NCBI GenBank assembly: GCA_964604675.1
Contig: CAZSAT010000016.1
Span: 1 to 64,000 of the forward strand
Origin: CAZSAT01 sp964604675
Lineage (GTDB): Bacteria > Myxococcota_A > UBA796 > CAJQPC01
Direction: 5' to 3'
DNA length: 64,000 bases
Under the pieces are notes generated by a model that ran no database searches, was not told the origin of the DNA, and saw only the letters and a program-made list of their open reading frames with translations. Both the position numbers and the translations under genes were made by a program. Shown one piece after another: positions 1 to 8,407 of this stretch. How positions within the stretch are numbered: the stretch's first letter is position 1; the number at the start of each line of letters is the position of its first letter.

Positions 1-351
1 CTCGTGTGCGATGGCTTCGCCGGCAACGTGATGCTCAAGACCGTCGAGGCGACCGCGGAGCTGGTCGGCGGCGTGTTGAAGCGCGAGCTTCAGCGCCACC
101 CGCTCGAGTCGATGGGGGCCGTGATGCTGGGCCGAGCCTTCAAGCGCTTCCGCCGCCGCACCCAGGCGCGCAACTACGGGGGGGCGCTCCTGGTGGGCAT
201 CGACGGGGTGGTGGTGGTCGGGCACGGCCGCAGCGATCCGGTGGCGGTGCACAGCGCGGTGGAGGTGGCGGCGCAGTGCGTCGAGCGTGACCTCGTCGGT
301 CACGTGCGGCGGGCCCTCGCTGGCGCTTGCGAACAGGAGCCGTCGCGATAG
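1..351 (+). CDS. plsX: Phosphate acyltransferase PlsX, C-terminal part (cut by window edge)
   Basis: The reading frame is open from the first base, so only the last ~116 residues are present. The segment DGFAGNVMLKTVE and, further on, GGALLVGIDGVVVVGHGRS match the conserved C-terminal blocks of PlsX, which converts acyl-ACP and phosphate to acyl-phosphate for phospholipid synthesis. It sits 31 bp upstream of acpP. In many bacteria fabH, fabD and fabG lie between plsX and acpP; here they do not. The identification is firm for the family; the true start is outside the window. Confidence 0.9.
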   Translation, partial: LVCDGFAGNVMLKTVEATAELVGGVLKRELQRHPLESMGAVMLGRAFKRFRRRTQARNYGGALLVGIDGVVVVGHGRSDPVAVHSAVEVAAQCVERDLVGHVRRALAGACEQEPSR

Positions 352-382
352 TAGGGCCGCCCCCTGACGAACGGAGTGGATC

Positions 383-625
383 GTGTCCAAGGACCAGATC
401 GCGGGCAAGGCGAACGCGCTGATCGCCGAGACCCTGGGTGTCGGACTCGACGAGGTCGAGGCCTCGGCCTCCTTCATCGACGATCTCGGGGCGGACAGCC
501 TCGACATCGTCGAGCTGGTGATGGCCATCGAGAAGGAGTTCAACATCGAGATCCCGGACGAGGACGCGGAGAAGATCGCGACCGTTCAGGACGCCATCGA
601 CTACATCGCGGACCACTCGGGGTAG
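383..625 (+). CDS. acpP: Acyl carrier protein
   Basis: An acidic 80-residue protein with the classic ACP motif DDLGADSLDIVELVM; Ser39 in the D-S-L triplet is the expected 4'-phosphopantetheine attachment site. It carries growing acyl chains in fatty acid synthesis in the cytoplasm. The start is GTG, chosen because the protein then has the normal ACP length and N-terminus. The ketosynthase gene fabF starts 4 bp after its stop, the usual acpP-fabF pairing. Confidence 0.97.
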   Translation: MSKDQIAGKANALIAETLGVGLDEVEASASFIDDLGADSLDIVELVMAIEKEFNIEIPDEDAEKIATVQDAIDYIADHSG

Positions 626-629
626 CGCA

Positions 630-1871
630 ATGTCGCGCAGGCGCGTGGTCCTGACCGGACTCGGGGCCGTCTCGCCCTGTGGCCCCACCGCGCCCGCCAC
701 CTGGGAAGCGATGGTCGAGGGCCGCTCCGGGGTGGCTCCGATCTCCCGCTTCGATGCGTCGGACTGGCCGGTTCGGATCGCCGCGGAAGTCGACGGCTTC
801 GACGGCCCCGCTCTGCTCGGAAGGCGCGATTGCAAGCGCATGGACCGCTTCACCCAGTTCGCGATGGTCGCGGCAGACGAGGCGGTGGCCGACGCTGGGA
901 TCGAGGTCCCGCTCGTGGACCCCACGCGGCTCGGCGTGTACGTCGGCAGCGGCATCGGGGGGCTCGAGGAGCTGGTCCAGAACGCCGAAGGCCGCCTGGA
1001 GCGTGGCTGGAGAGCCCATTCGCCCTTCTTCATCCCGAAGGTGCTCACCAACCTCGCCACCGGGCTCATGGCGATCCGCTACGGCGCCCAGGGCCCGAGC
1101 CTCTGCGTCACCACAGCCTGCGCCACCGCGAACCACATGCTGGGCGAAGCCATGAGGGCGATCGCATGGGGCGACGCCGAGGTGATCATCGCCGGTGGCT
1201 CGGAGGCCCCGATCGTGCCGGTCGGCGTCGGCGGGTTCATGGTGATGAAGGCCCTCTCGAAGCGAAACGACGACCCCACCACGGCGAGCCGCCCCTTCGA
1301 CGCCGAGCGCGACGGCTTCGTGATCGGGGAAGGCGCGGGCATCGTGGTGCTCGAGGAGCTCGAGCACGCCAGGGCGCGAGGCGCTCGCATCTACTGCGAG
1401 CTGGCCGGCTACGCGCTGAACAACGACGCCTTCCACATGACCGCTCCCGGAAACCGCGGCGCCAGCCGCTGCATGGACCGCGCCCTCCGCGACGCGCGGG
1501 TCGCTCCCGAGCAGGTGGACTACATCAACGCCCACGGAACGAGCACACCGGCCAACGACGTGAACGAGACCACCTGCATCCGAGAGGTCTTCGGCGGTGC
1601 GGCCGACGACCTCGTGGTGAGCTCGACCAAGTCGGTCACGGGGCACCTGCTGGGCGCCGCGGGCGGCGTGGAGGCGCTCGCCAGCGCGATGGCGCTCCAC
1701 ACCGGCGTGGTGCCGCCCACGGCCACCCTTCAGAACCCCGATCCCGCCTGCGACCTCGACTACGTGCCGGGCACGGCTCGAGAGCTTTCGCCGGACGTGG
1801 CCCTCTCCAACTCCTTCGGGTTCGGCGGTACCAACGCCACCCTCGTCTTTCGCCGCTTCCAGGAGGCGTGA
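630..1871 (+). CDS. fabF: 3-oxoacyl-ACP synthase II (KAS II)
   Basis: A 413-residue condensing enzyme that elongates acyl-ACP with malonyl-ACP. The catalytic triad is visible: Cys164 in TTACATA, His302 in NAHGTSTPAND and His339 in KSVTGHLLGAAGG, with the conserved Lys334 before it. The length is normal for FabF. The ATG at 630 follows acpP closely, and the stop codon TGA shares its A with the rpiB ATG, which suggests translational coupling into the next gene. Confidence 0.97.
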   Translation: MSRRRVVLTGLGAVSPCGPTAPATWEAMVEGRSGVAPISRFDASDWPVRIAAEVDGFDGPALLGRRDCKRMDRFTQFAMVAADEAVADAGIEVPLVDPTRLGVYVGSGIGGLEELVQNAEGRLERGWRAHSPFFIPKVLTNLATGLMAIRYGAQGPSLCVTTACATANHMLGEAMRAIAWGDAEVIIAGGSEAPIVPVGVGGFMVMKALSKRNDDPTTASRPFDAERDGFVIGEGAGIVVLEELEHARARGARIYCELAGYALNNDAFHMTAPGNRGASRCMDRALRDARVAPEQVDYINAHGTSTPANDVNETTCIREVFGGAADDLVVSSTKSVTGHLLGAAGGVEALASAMALHTGVVPPTATLQNPDPACDLDYVPGTARELSPDVALSNSFGFGGTNATLVFRRFQEA

Positions 1872-2305
1872 TGCGCATCGTCGTCGGATCCGACCACGCG
1901 GGCTTCGAGCTCAAGCAGGAGCTGCTCGGCTGGCTCGCCGAGCAGGGCCACACTGTCTCCGACCTGGGTGTGCACGAGCCCCAGAGCGTGGACTACCCGG
2001 ACTTCGCACGCCCGGTGGCGCTCGCGGTCGCATCCGGCGAAGCCGACCGCGGGCTGCTGTGCTGCGGCACGGGGCAGGGCATGGCCATGACGGCCAACAA
2101 GGTCGCGGGCGTGCGCGCGGCGGTCTGCGCCGACACCTTCTCGGCCCACGCCACCCGCGAACACAACAACGCCAACGTGCTGTGCCTCGGCCAGCGGGTC
2201 GTCGGCGGCGGGCTCGCGCGCGACATCCTGGCCGCGTTCCTCGGCGCCGAGTTCGAGGGCGGGCGACACGCTCGTCGGGTCGGCAAGATCGAAGCGGCTT
2301 CGTGA
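1871..2305 (+). CDS. rpiB: Ribose-5-phosphate isomerase B
   Basis: A 144-residue protein of the RpiB/LacAB family, which interconverts ribose-5-phosphate and ribulose-5-phosphate. Seen here are the N-terminal substrate block SDHAGFELK, the active-site Cys region LLCCGTGQGM (Cys64-65) and the conserved REHNNANVLCLG. Ribulose-5-phosphate is also the substrate of the RibB domain encoded downstream, so the location in this run makes metabolic sense. The start overlaps the fabF stop (TGATG), and its own stop overlaps the glyA start in the same way. Confidence 0.95.
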   Translation: MRIVVGSDHAGFELKQELLGWLAEQGHTVSDLGVHEPQSVDYPDFARPVALAVASGEADRGLLCCGTGQGMAMTANKVAGVRAAVCADTFSAHATREHNNANVLCLGQRVVGGGLARDILAAFLGAEFEGGRHARRVGKIEAAS

Positions 2306-3546
2306 TGGACCACCTGCAACAGGCCGATCCGGACGTCTTCGCCAGCGTGCAGCGCGAGCTGGGGCGGCAGGAGCGCCATCTCGAGCTCATCGCGTCGGAG
2401 AACTACGTGTCCCGGCCGGTGCTCGAGGCCCTGGGCACAGCGCTGACCAACAAGTACGCCGAAGGCCTCCCGGGCAAGCGCTACTACGGCGGTTGCGAGT
2501 TCGTGGACGAGGTCGAGGTCATCGCCCGGCAGCGCGCCAAGCAGCTCTTCGGCAGCATCGGCGCCAACGTGCAACCCCACTCCGGTGCCACGGCGAACGC
2601 TGCGGTGTACCTGGCTGCCCTCGATGGTGGCGACACGGTGATGGGCCTGGACCTGACCCATGGCGGTCACTTGACCCACGGATCGAAGGTGAACTTCAGC
2701 GGGAAGCTGTACCGTTCGGTCCACTACACCCTGGACGAGGCCACCGGTCGGATCGATCTGGACCGGGTGCGCGACACCGCTCGCCGAGAGCGCCCGAAGA
2801 TGATCGTGACGGGTGCCAGCGCCTACCCGCGAGCGTGGGACTTCGCCGCCTTCCGAGAGATCGCCGACGAGGTCGGTGCGGTGCTCATGGCGGACATCGC
2901 CCACGTGGCCGGCCTGGTGGTCAGCGGGCTGCACGACAACCCCGTGCCGCACTGCCACTACGTCACCACCACCACCCACAAGACCCTTCGCGGCCCCCGT
3001 GGCGGGCTGGTCCTGGGCAACCGGCAGACCATGCGTGGCTTGAACTCCGCTGTGTTTCCAGGGGTGCAGGGCGGCCCGCTGATGCATGTCATCGCCGCCA
3101 AGGCCGTGGCCTTCGGTGAGGCTCAGAAGCCCGCGTTCAAGGTCTACAGCCAGCAGGTCCTCGACAACGCGCAGGCCATGGCCGCCCGCTTCCTCGCGCG
3201 GGGCTTCGACCTGGTGAGCGGGGGCACCGACAACCACCTGCTGCTCATCGACCTCTCTGAGACCGACCTCACGGGCCGGGACGCGGAAGAGGCTCTGGCG
3301 CGGGTCAGCATCACCGTGAACAAGAACACGGTGCCTGGCGAGAAGCGCAGCCCGATGGTCACCTCGGGGGTGCGCATCGGAACGCCCGCCATGACCACGC
3401 GGGGCATGGACGTCGAAGCCGCGGCGCGGGTGGCGGACTGGATGTGCGACGTGATGCGCGCCCCCACAGACGACGCGGTGGTGGAGCGCGTGCATGCCGA
3501 GGTGGCGGCCTACTGTGCCGATCACCCTGTGTACGTGGGGCGCTGA
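2305..3546 (+). CDS. glyA: Serine hydroxymethyltransferase
   Basis: A 413-residue PLP enzyme that converts serine and tetrahydrofolate to glycine and methylene-tetrahydrofolate. The PLP lysine is Lys226 in TTTTHKTLRGPRGG; the N-terminal LIASENYVS and the KYAEGLPGKRYYGG block are the standard SHMT signatures. The length is normal. ATG 2305 is used because it overlaps the rpiB stop and gives the usual N-terminus. nrdR follows 4 bp after its stop. Confidence 0.97.
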   Translation: MDHLQQADPDVFASVQRELGRQERHLELIASENYVSRPVLEALGTALTNKYAEGLPGKRYYGGCEFVDEVEVIARQRAKQLFGSIGANVQPHSGATANAAVYLAALDGGDTVMGLDLTHGGHLTHGSKVNFSGKLYRSVHYTLDEATGRIDLDRVRDTARRERPKMIVTGASAYPRAWDFAAFREIADEVGAVLMADIAHVAGLVVSGLHDNPVPHCHYVTTTTHKTLRGPRGGLVLGNRQTMRGLNSAVFPGVQGGPLMHVIAAKAVAFGEAQKPAFKVYSQQVLDNAQAMAARFLARGFDLVSGGTDNHLLLIDLSETDLTGRDAEEALARVSITVNKNTVPGEKRSPMVTSGVRIGTPAMTTRGMDVEAAARVADWMCDVMRAPTDDAVVERVHAEVAAYCADHPVYVGR

Positions 3547-3550
3547 GTCG

Positions 3551-4003
3551 GTGATCTGCCCCTTCTGCGGACACGAGGACTCCAAGGTCGTGGACTCCCG
3601 CGACGCGGGCGACTCGATCCGTCGGCGTCGCGAGTGCGTGGCGTGCAGCAAGCGCTTCACCACCCACGAGCGCGTGGAGCGACGCCTCCCCACGGTCGTC
3701 AAGAAGAGCGGCGGCAAGGAGCTCTTCGAGCGCGACAAGGTCTTCAGCGGGCTGGTGCTCGCCTGCCGGAAGCGGCCGGTGCCCGGGGTCCTGTTGGAGG
3801 CGGCGGCCGAGCGGATCGAGCAACGGCTCGCCACCTGGCCCGAGCGCGAGATCGACAGCCGCGACGTCGGTCAGCTGGTGCTCGACGAGCTGCTCTCGCT
3901 CGACCGCGTCGCCTACCTGCGGTTCGCCTCGGTGTACCAGGAGCTCCGCACCCCCGAGGAGTTCTACGAGCTCCTGAAGCCGCTGCTCTCCGAACGCTCG
4001 TGA
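3551..4003 (+). CDS. nrdR: Transcriptional repressor NrdR
   Basis: A 150-residue regulator of ribonucleotide reductase genes. The N-terminal zinc ribbon is intact (Cys3, Cys6, Cys29, Cys32; start MICPFCGHEDSKVVDSR), followed by the ATP-cone domain with the VVKKSGGKELFERDKV block. GTG 3551 is the start, because it places the first zinc Cys pair exactly at the N-terminus as in other NrdR proteins. The nrdR-rib neighbourhood is conserved in many proteobacteria. The stop overlaps the GTG start of the following rib gene. Confidence 0.96.
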   Translation: MICPFCGHEDSKVVDSRDAGDSIRRRRECVACSKRFTTHERVERRLPTVVKKSGGKELFERDKVFSGLVLACRKRPVPGVLLEAAAERIEQRLATWPEREIDSRDVGQLVLDELLSLDRVAYLRFASVYQELRTPEEFYELLKPLLSERS

Positions 4004-4626
4004 GCGCGCGTCCGCGGGTCTGGTTGAAGGCCGCGGCGAGCCTGGATGGGCGCATCGCCGACGCCCACGGCCGCTCCCGGTGGATCACCGGGGTGGAGGC
4101 GCGGACCGAGGGGCATCGGTGGCGGGCCCGCTGCGACGCTGTCCTGGTGGGGTCCGGCACGCTCGAGGCCGACGACCCGTCGCTGACCACCCGGCTGGTC
4201 GACGGACCGGACCCGATCCCGGTCGTGCTGGACAGCGGGCTGAGGTGCCCGGACAGGGCCCGGGTCCTGGCTGGGCCGGCCCGCATCTACTGCGCGCCCG
4301 ACGCCCCCGAGCGTGACCTGGAGGCCACGGTGGTGAGGGTGCCGCGGTCCGAGCGCGGACTCGACCTGCACGCGGTGCTCGCGGATCTTCATGCCGCCGG
4401 CGTCGAGCGCCTGCTGGTGGAGGGCGGTGGGCAGATCCACCGCTCCTTCCTCGACGCGGGGCTGGCGGACGAGCTGCTGCTCTTCGTGTCGCTTCGGGTG
4501 CTCGCGGGAGGTCCGGGCTTCGTCGGCGGGCCGGGCCTTCGGCTCGGCGACACGCGGCCGTGGACGCTGCTCGACAGCCGTCAGGTCGGCGGCGATCTCT
4601 TGCTGCACCTCTCACTGGAGGCCTGA
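4000..4626 (+). CDS. RibD-type reductase domain protein (no deaminase domain)
   Basis: A 208-residue protein covering only the C-terminal reductase half of RibD, which reduces the ribosylamino-pyrimidine intermediate of riboflavin synthesis with NADPH. Recognised by WLKAAASLDGRIAD near the start, SRWITG, DAVLVGSGTLEADDP and the ribitol-binding LLVEGGGQIHRSFLDAGLAD. Usual bifunctional RibD is about 360-380 residues with an N-terminal zinc deaminase (HAE, PCxxxGxTPPC); none of this precedes it, since the start overlaps the nrdR stop (GTGA). Deamination must be supplied elsewhere. It could alternatively act as a RibD/RibG-C family reductase with another substrate, but the rib context argues for riboflavin. 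Confidence 0.88.
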   Translation: MSARPRVWLKAAASLDGRIADAHGRSRWITGVEARTEGHRWRARCDAVLVGSGTLEADDPSLTTRLVDGPDPIPVVLDSGLRCPDRARVLAGPARIYCAPDAPERDLEATVVRVPRSERGLDLHAVLADLHAAGVERLLVEGGGQIHRSFLDAGLADELLLFVSLRVLAGGPGFVGGPGLRLGDTRPWTLLDSRQVGGDLLLHLSLEA

Positions 4627-5273
4627 TGTTCACCGGACTGGTCGAAGCCACGGGCACCGTGCTCGCTCTCCGCCCGCTTCACGCGGGCCTGGTGATGGAG
4701 CTCGCCGCGTCGTTCGCCGGCGAGCTGGAGGTCGGCGACTCCGTGGCCGTGGACGGCGTGTGCCTCACGGCGGAGTCCTTCAGCGCCAGCTCCTTCACCG
4801 TCACCGCGGGGCGCGAGACCCTGAAGCTGACCACGCTGGGCGGCTGGGCCTCGGGACAGCTCGTGAACCTGGAGCGCGCCCTCGCCGTGGGCGATCGGCT
4901 CGGTGGTCACCTGGTCAGCGGTCACGTCGATGGACTGGCACGCGTGGAGGCGGTCGACCCGCAGGGTGAGTCGCTCGTGGTGTGGCTGTCGGTGCCGTCG
5001 TCGCTCGCTCGCTATGTGGCCACGAAGGGCTCGGTCACCCTCGATGGCGTGAGCCTCACCGTGAACGAGGTGGACGGGGATCGCTTCCGCGTGAACCTGA
5101 TCCCACACACCTCCGAGGTGACGACCCTGGGGCGCTGGCGTGCCGGCACGGCCGTCAACGTGGAAGTCGACGTGCTGGCTCGCTATGTGGAGCGACTTCT
5201 ACAGGCCGACGAAGGCGCGCTCTCGCTGGAGCGACTCGCCCGTCTCGGCTTCTCACCGAGAGGACAGCGATGA
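4626..5273 (+). CDS. ribE: Riboflavin synthase, alpha chain
   Basis: A 215-residue protein made of two similar lumazine-binding halves, the first starting MFTGLVEATGTV and including GDSVAVDGVCLT, the second starting near HLVSGHVDG and including GSVTLDGVSLTVNEV. It dismutates two 6,7-dimethyl-8-ribityllumazine molecules to riboflavin and a pyrimidine product. The length is normal. The start overlaps the previous stop (TGATG), and the stop overlaps the start of the RibB-like gene (ATGA). Confidence 0.96.
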   Translation: MFTGLVEATGTVLALRPLHAGLVMELAASFAGELEVGDSVAVDGVCLTAESFSASSFTVTAGRETLKLTTLGGWASGQLVNLERALAVGDRLGGHLVSGHVDGLARVEAVDPQGESLVVWLSVPSSLARYVATKGSVTLDGVSLTVNEVDGDRFRVNLIPHTSEVTTLGRWRAGTAVNVEVDVLARYVERLLQADEGALSLERLARLGFSPRGQR

Positions 5274-6499
5274 GCTTCACCGTGATGCACGACGACCCCA
5301 TCAAGCGGGTCGAAGCCGCGATCGAGGACATGAAGGCGGGCCGCATCGTGATCCTGGTCGACGACGAGGATCGCGAGAACGAGGGTGACCTCACCATGGC
5401 GGCTGAGATGGTCACGCCCGAGGCGATCAACTTCATGGCCAAGTGGGGCCGCGGCCTCATCTGCCTCTCGATGACCGAGGACCGCGTGGACAAGCTGGCG
5501 CTGCCGATGATGGCCAGCAACAACCAGAGCCCGTACCACACGGCCTTCACCGTGTCGATCGAGGCGCGCGAGGGTGTGAGCACGGGCATCTCCGCCGCCG
5601 ACCGCAGCCACACCATCCAGGTGGCGATCGACGACGACAAGGGCCCGCAGGATCTGGTGACGCCCGGACACGTCTTCCCGCTCAAGGCGCGCAACGGCGG
5701 TGTGCTCGTGCGCGCCGGACAGACCGAAGGCTCGGTGGACCTGGCCCGGATGGCCGGCCTGAAGCCGGCTGGTGTCATCTGCGAGGTGATGAACGACGAC
5801 GGCACCATGGCGCGTCTGCCCGACCTCGAAGCCTTCGCCACCGAGCACGAGCTCCACATCGTGAGCGTGGCCGACCTCATCAAGTGGCGCTTGCGCAACG
5901 AGCGCCTCGTGGACTGCCTGGTCGACGGTCGCCTGCCCATGCCCGGTCTGGGGACCTTCAACGCCAGGGTCTACCGCTCGGCCACCGATGGTGGGCTGCA
6001 CCTCGCGTTGTGGCGCGGTGAGCTGACCGACGACGTGCTGGTGCGCGTCCAGGCCAGCGACCCGGTGGGCGACGTTTTCCGTGCCGAGTCCAGCGACGCT
6101 CCCGCGCAGCTCGACGTGGCGCTGCGGCAGATCGGCGCCGAAGGCGGGCTGTTGCTCTACCTCCACGTCGATGGCGGGCGTGCCGAGTCCTCGCTGGTGG
6201 GCCTCATCCAATCGCACCTGTTGCCGGCCGAGGGCAAGGAGCGCGCGGAGAGCCCTGGCGTCCGCGCCCGGAAGACCGAGCTCCGCGAGTTCGGCACCGG
6301 CGCCCAGATCCTGCTGCACCTCGGTGTACGGCGCCTGCGGCTTCTGACGAACAACCCCAAGAAGATCGTGGCGCTCGAAGGCTTCGGCCTCGAGGTCGTG
6401 GAGCGCCTCCCCATCCAGGTCCAGACCACCGAGTCCAACCGCGAGCTGCTGGTCGGCAAGCGCGAGGCTCTGGGCCACCTCATCAAGCTCGAGGGCTGA
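5270..6499 (+). CDS. RibBX-type protein: DHBP synthase fused to degenerate GTP cyclohydrolase II domain
   Basis: A 409-residue protein. Residues 1-205 are a complete 3,4-dihydroxy-2-butanone-4-phosphate synthase with the metal/substrate loop DDEDRENEGDL (31-41) and TPGHVFPL (131-138). Residues ~210-409 align with GTP cyclohydrolase II (LLTNNPKK at 359-366 and the GHLIKL end are kept). However, the zinc-binding block that normally reads C-x10-C-x-C is replaced at 262-280 by a stretch without any cysteine. The catalytic EGRxxG block is also altered (DGGRAESS). So the RibB half should work and the RibA half should not hydrolyse GTP. A RibBA variant with such a dead domain (RibBX) is known in Proteobacteria; its second domain's role is unclear. 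Confidence 0.9.
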   Translation: MSFTVMHDDPIKRVEAAIEDMKAGRIVILVDDEDRENEGDLTMAAEMVTPEAINFMAKWGRGLICLSMTEDRVDKLALPMMASNNQSPYHTAFTVSIEAREGVSTGISAADRSHTIQVAIDDDKGPQDLVTPGHVFPLKARNGGVLVRAGQTEGSVDLARMAGLKPAGVICEVMNDDGTMARLPDLEAFATEHELHIVSVADLIKWRLRNERLVDCLVDGRLPMPGLGTFNARVYRSATDGGLHLALWRGELTDDVLVRVQASDPVGDVFRAESSDAPAQLDVALRQIGAEGGLLLYLHVDGGRAESSLVGLIQSHLLPAEGKERAESPGVRARKTELREFGTGAQILLHLGVRRLRLLTNNPKKIVALEGFGLEVVERLPIQVQTTESNRELLVGKREALGHLIKLEG

Positions 6500-6500
6500 C

Positions 6501-6965
6501 GTGAACGTCTACGAAGGACACTTTGACGGTGCTGGCCGCTACGCCATCGTCGTGGCGCGCTTCAACGCGCTGATCACCGAGAAGCTGCTCGAGGGCGCCC
6601 TCGACACGCTGCGCCGTCACGGGCTGGACACCGCCACGGTCGATGTGGCCTGGTGCCCAGGGGCCTTCGAGCTCCCGCTCGTCGTTCAGCGCCTCGCGGC
6701 CTCGGGTCGCTACGACTGCGTGATCGCGCTGGGCTGCGTGATCCGGGGCGGCACCCCGCACTTCGACTACGTGGCTGGCGAGGCCGCCAAGGGCCTCGGG
6801 GTCGCGCAGATGCAGACCGGCGTGCCCGTGGCCTTCGGTGTGCTCACCACCAACACCATCGAGCAGGCGCTCGAGCGGGCGGGGACCAAGATGGGCAACA
6901 AGGGCGGGGAAGCCGCCCTGGCCGCGCTCGAGATGGTGTCGCTGTTCTCCAAGCTGGAGGGCTGA
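6501..6965 (+). CDS. ribH: 6,7-dimethyl-8-ribityllumazine synthase
   Basis: A 154-residue lumazine synthase that condenses the pyrimidine with dihydroxybutanone phosphate, in the normally icosahedral or pentameric enzyme. Signature blocks are ARFN (19-22), WCPGAFELP, GCVIRGGTPHFDYV with the catalytic His, FGVLTTNT and GTKMGNKGGEA near the end. The start is GTG, one base after the preceding stop. The length is normal for the family. It directly precedes nusB, a very common pairing. Confidence 0.97.
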   Translation: MNVYEGHFDGAGRYAIVVARFNALITEKLLEGALDTLRRHGLDTATVDVAWCPGAFELPLVVQRLAASGRYDCVIALGCVIRGGTPHFDYVAGEAAKGLGVAQMQTGVPVAFGVLTTNTIEQALERAGTKMGNKGGEAALAALEMVSLFSKLEG

Positions 6966-6968
6966 GCC

Positions 6969-7409
6969 TTGGCCAGCCGACGGCGCGCGCGCCAGTATGC
7001 GCTGCAGGCGCTCTTCCAGGCTGACGTGTCGGCGTGCTCGGCGGTCTCCGCGCTCGCAGGCCTCTGGGACGGGCAGCTCGACGTGGACGACGATGCCCTG
7101 GGGGGCCGCGCAGCCGACGAGGAGGAGGTCGACTTCGCGTCCGAGCTGGCGGCGGGTGTCGAGGGCCACCTCGACGCCATCGACGCGGCCATCGAGGCCA
7201 GCTCCACGAACTGGCGCATCCGACGGATGGCCGTGGTCGACCGGAATGTTCTCCGCCTGGGGACCTTCGAGATCCTCTACCGCGACGACATCCCGCACAA
7301 CGTGACCATCAACGAGGCGGTCGAGATGGCCAAGCTCTTCGGCAGCAAGGAGTCCGGCTCCTTCGTCAACGGTGTCTTGGACCGGATCGCCAGGGATCGA
7401 AAGCGGTGA
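6969..7409 (+). CDS. nusB: Transcription antitermination factor NusB
   Basis: A 146-residue all-helical RNA-binding antitermination factor that acts with NusE on ribosomal RNA transcription. The N-terminus ASRRRARQYALQALFQADV is the typical NusB start, and the C-terminal half has NWRIRRMAVVDRNVLRLGTFE and the INEAVEMAKLFGSKESGSFVNG block. The start codon is TTG at 6969, preceded by a GGAGG-like site; this fits the family N-terminus. The stop overlaps the GTG of the next gene. Confidence 0.95.
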   Translation: MASRRRARQYALQALFQADVSACSAVSALAGLWDGQLDVDDDALGGRAADEEEVDFASELAAGVEGHLDAIDAAIEASSTNWRIRRMAVVDRNVLRLGTFEILYRDDIPHNVTINEAVEMAKLFGSKESGSFVNGVLDRIARDRKR

Positions 7410-8407
7410 TCGCGCTCCTCGCGTTGTCCTGGGCCAAGGAGCCGAGCCTCGAGAAGCTCCAGAAGAAGTCGGTCTTTCTGCCCTCTGAGGAGGTGGAGGA
7501 TCTCGTCTTCGACGGTGAGCGCGGCCTCTCCACCCTCGACTGGAAGCGCGCCGAAGACGCGTTCACCGAAGCGCTGGCGGAGGATCCCTACTGCGGGCGC
7601 TGCCGACTCGGTGTCGGCCAGGCCCTGCTCGGGCAGCGCCGCCTCGACGAAGCCGCGGAAGCGCTCGAGCGGTGCGCGGTGCTGTTCCCGGCGGAAGCCG
7701 AGGTCGCGCTCGCGCGGGCCTGGGTGGCCTTGGAGGCCGGCGACACCGCGGCAGCCACGCCCTGGCTGGACAAGGCCGGCGACGGCGCGCGCGTCGACGC
7801 TGCGCGGCTGTGGGGGCGGATCGACGCCGACGAGCGCGAGGCGGTCTTCGAGCAGGCCACCGCCGACGGAGGCGTCACCAGCTCCCCCCTCGACGGGTGC
7901 GTCGAGTCCAGGCTGCGGTTCGAGGCAGGGGACGCGATCTCCGGATTCGTGCTGGCAGCGCTCTGCTCTGCGGAGCCGGCGCCCTACCTCCAGCGGGCCG
8001 CGAGCCACCACGTGGCGGCCAACGAATACGCCACGGACTGGCTCACCGAGCTGAAGCACGAGGCCGTCGACTCGGATCAGAACACCCGGCGGCGGGCCCT
8101 CGACGCGCAGCTCGATGGCGACAGCGACAAGGCCCGCGAGCTGCTCGCGCGGCTGCTCGTGGCCTACCCGGCGGACCTCGACCTCCACCTGCAGCGCGTG
8201 CTCGTGTTGCAGTCCCAGGGGGAGGACGCCCTGGCCACGCAGTGGGCCGAGCGCATCGTCGCGGCAGACTGGAACCGGCTCTATGGGCTCGAGGGCACGC
8301 CCGGTGTGCTCAATCCGGCCCCTGCCGACCGTCTCGAGGCTGGGGTCGCGACCGCCCGTGGCTGGCTGGAGCCCGTTGCAACCGATGAGGTCGATCCGAC
8401 GCCGTGA
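7406..8407 (+). CDS. Secreted TPR-like protein of unknown function
   Basis: A 333-residue protein that I cannot assign to a named family. It begins with a short hydrophobic stretch (MIALLALSWA), suggesting export. TPR-like helical hairpins follow, seen in the block from ~45 (WKRAEDAFTEALAEDPYCG) through LGVGQALLGQRRLDEAAEAL and again near 240-300 (ARELLARLLVAYPADLDLH). A role as a periplasmic scaffold is inference only. GTG 7406 overlaps the nusB stop, so it is co-translated with the riboflavin/nusB run, and its stop in turn overlaps the next gene's GTG. Confidence 0.75.
   Translation: MIALLALSWAKEPSLEKLQKKSVFLPSEEVEDLVFDGERGLSTLDWKRAEDAFTEALAEDPYCGRCRLGVGQALLGQRRLDEAAEALERCAVLFPAEAEVALARAWVALEAGDTAAATPWLDKAGDGARVDAARLWGRIDADEREAVFEQATADGGVTSSPLDGCVESRLRFEAGDAISGFVLAALCSAEPAPYLQRAASHHVAANEYATDWLTELKHEAVDSDQNTRRRALDAQLDGDSDKARELLARLLVAYPADLDLHLQRVLVLQSQGEDALATQWAERIVAADWNRLYGLEGTPGVLNPAPADRLEAGVATARGWLEPVATDEVDPTP

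Noticed and set aside
3990..5275. FMN riboswitch before riboflavin genes
   Set aside because: The rib genes overlap their upstream neighbours, leaving no leader that could fold into one.
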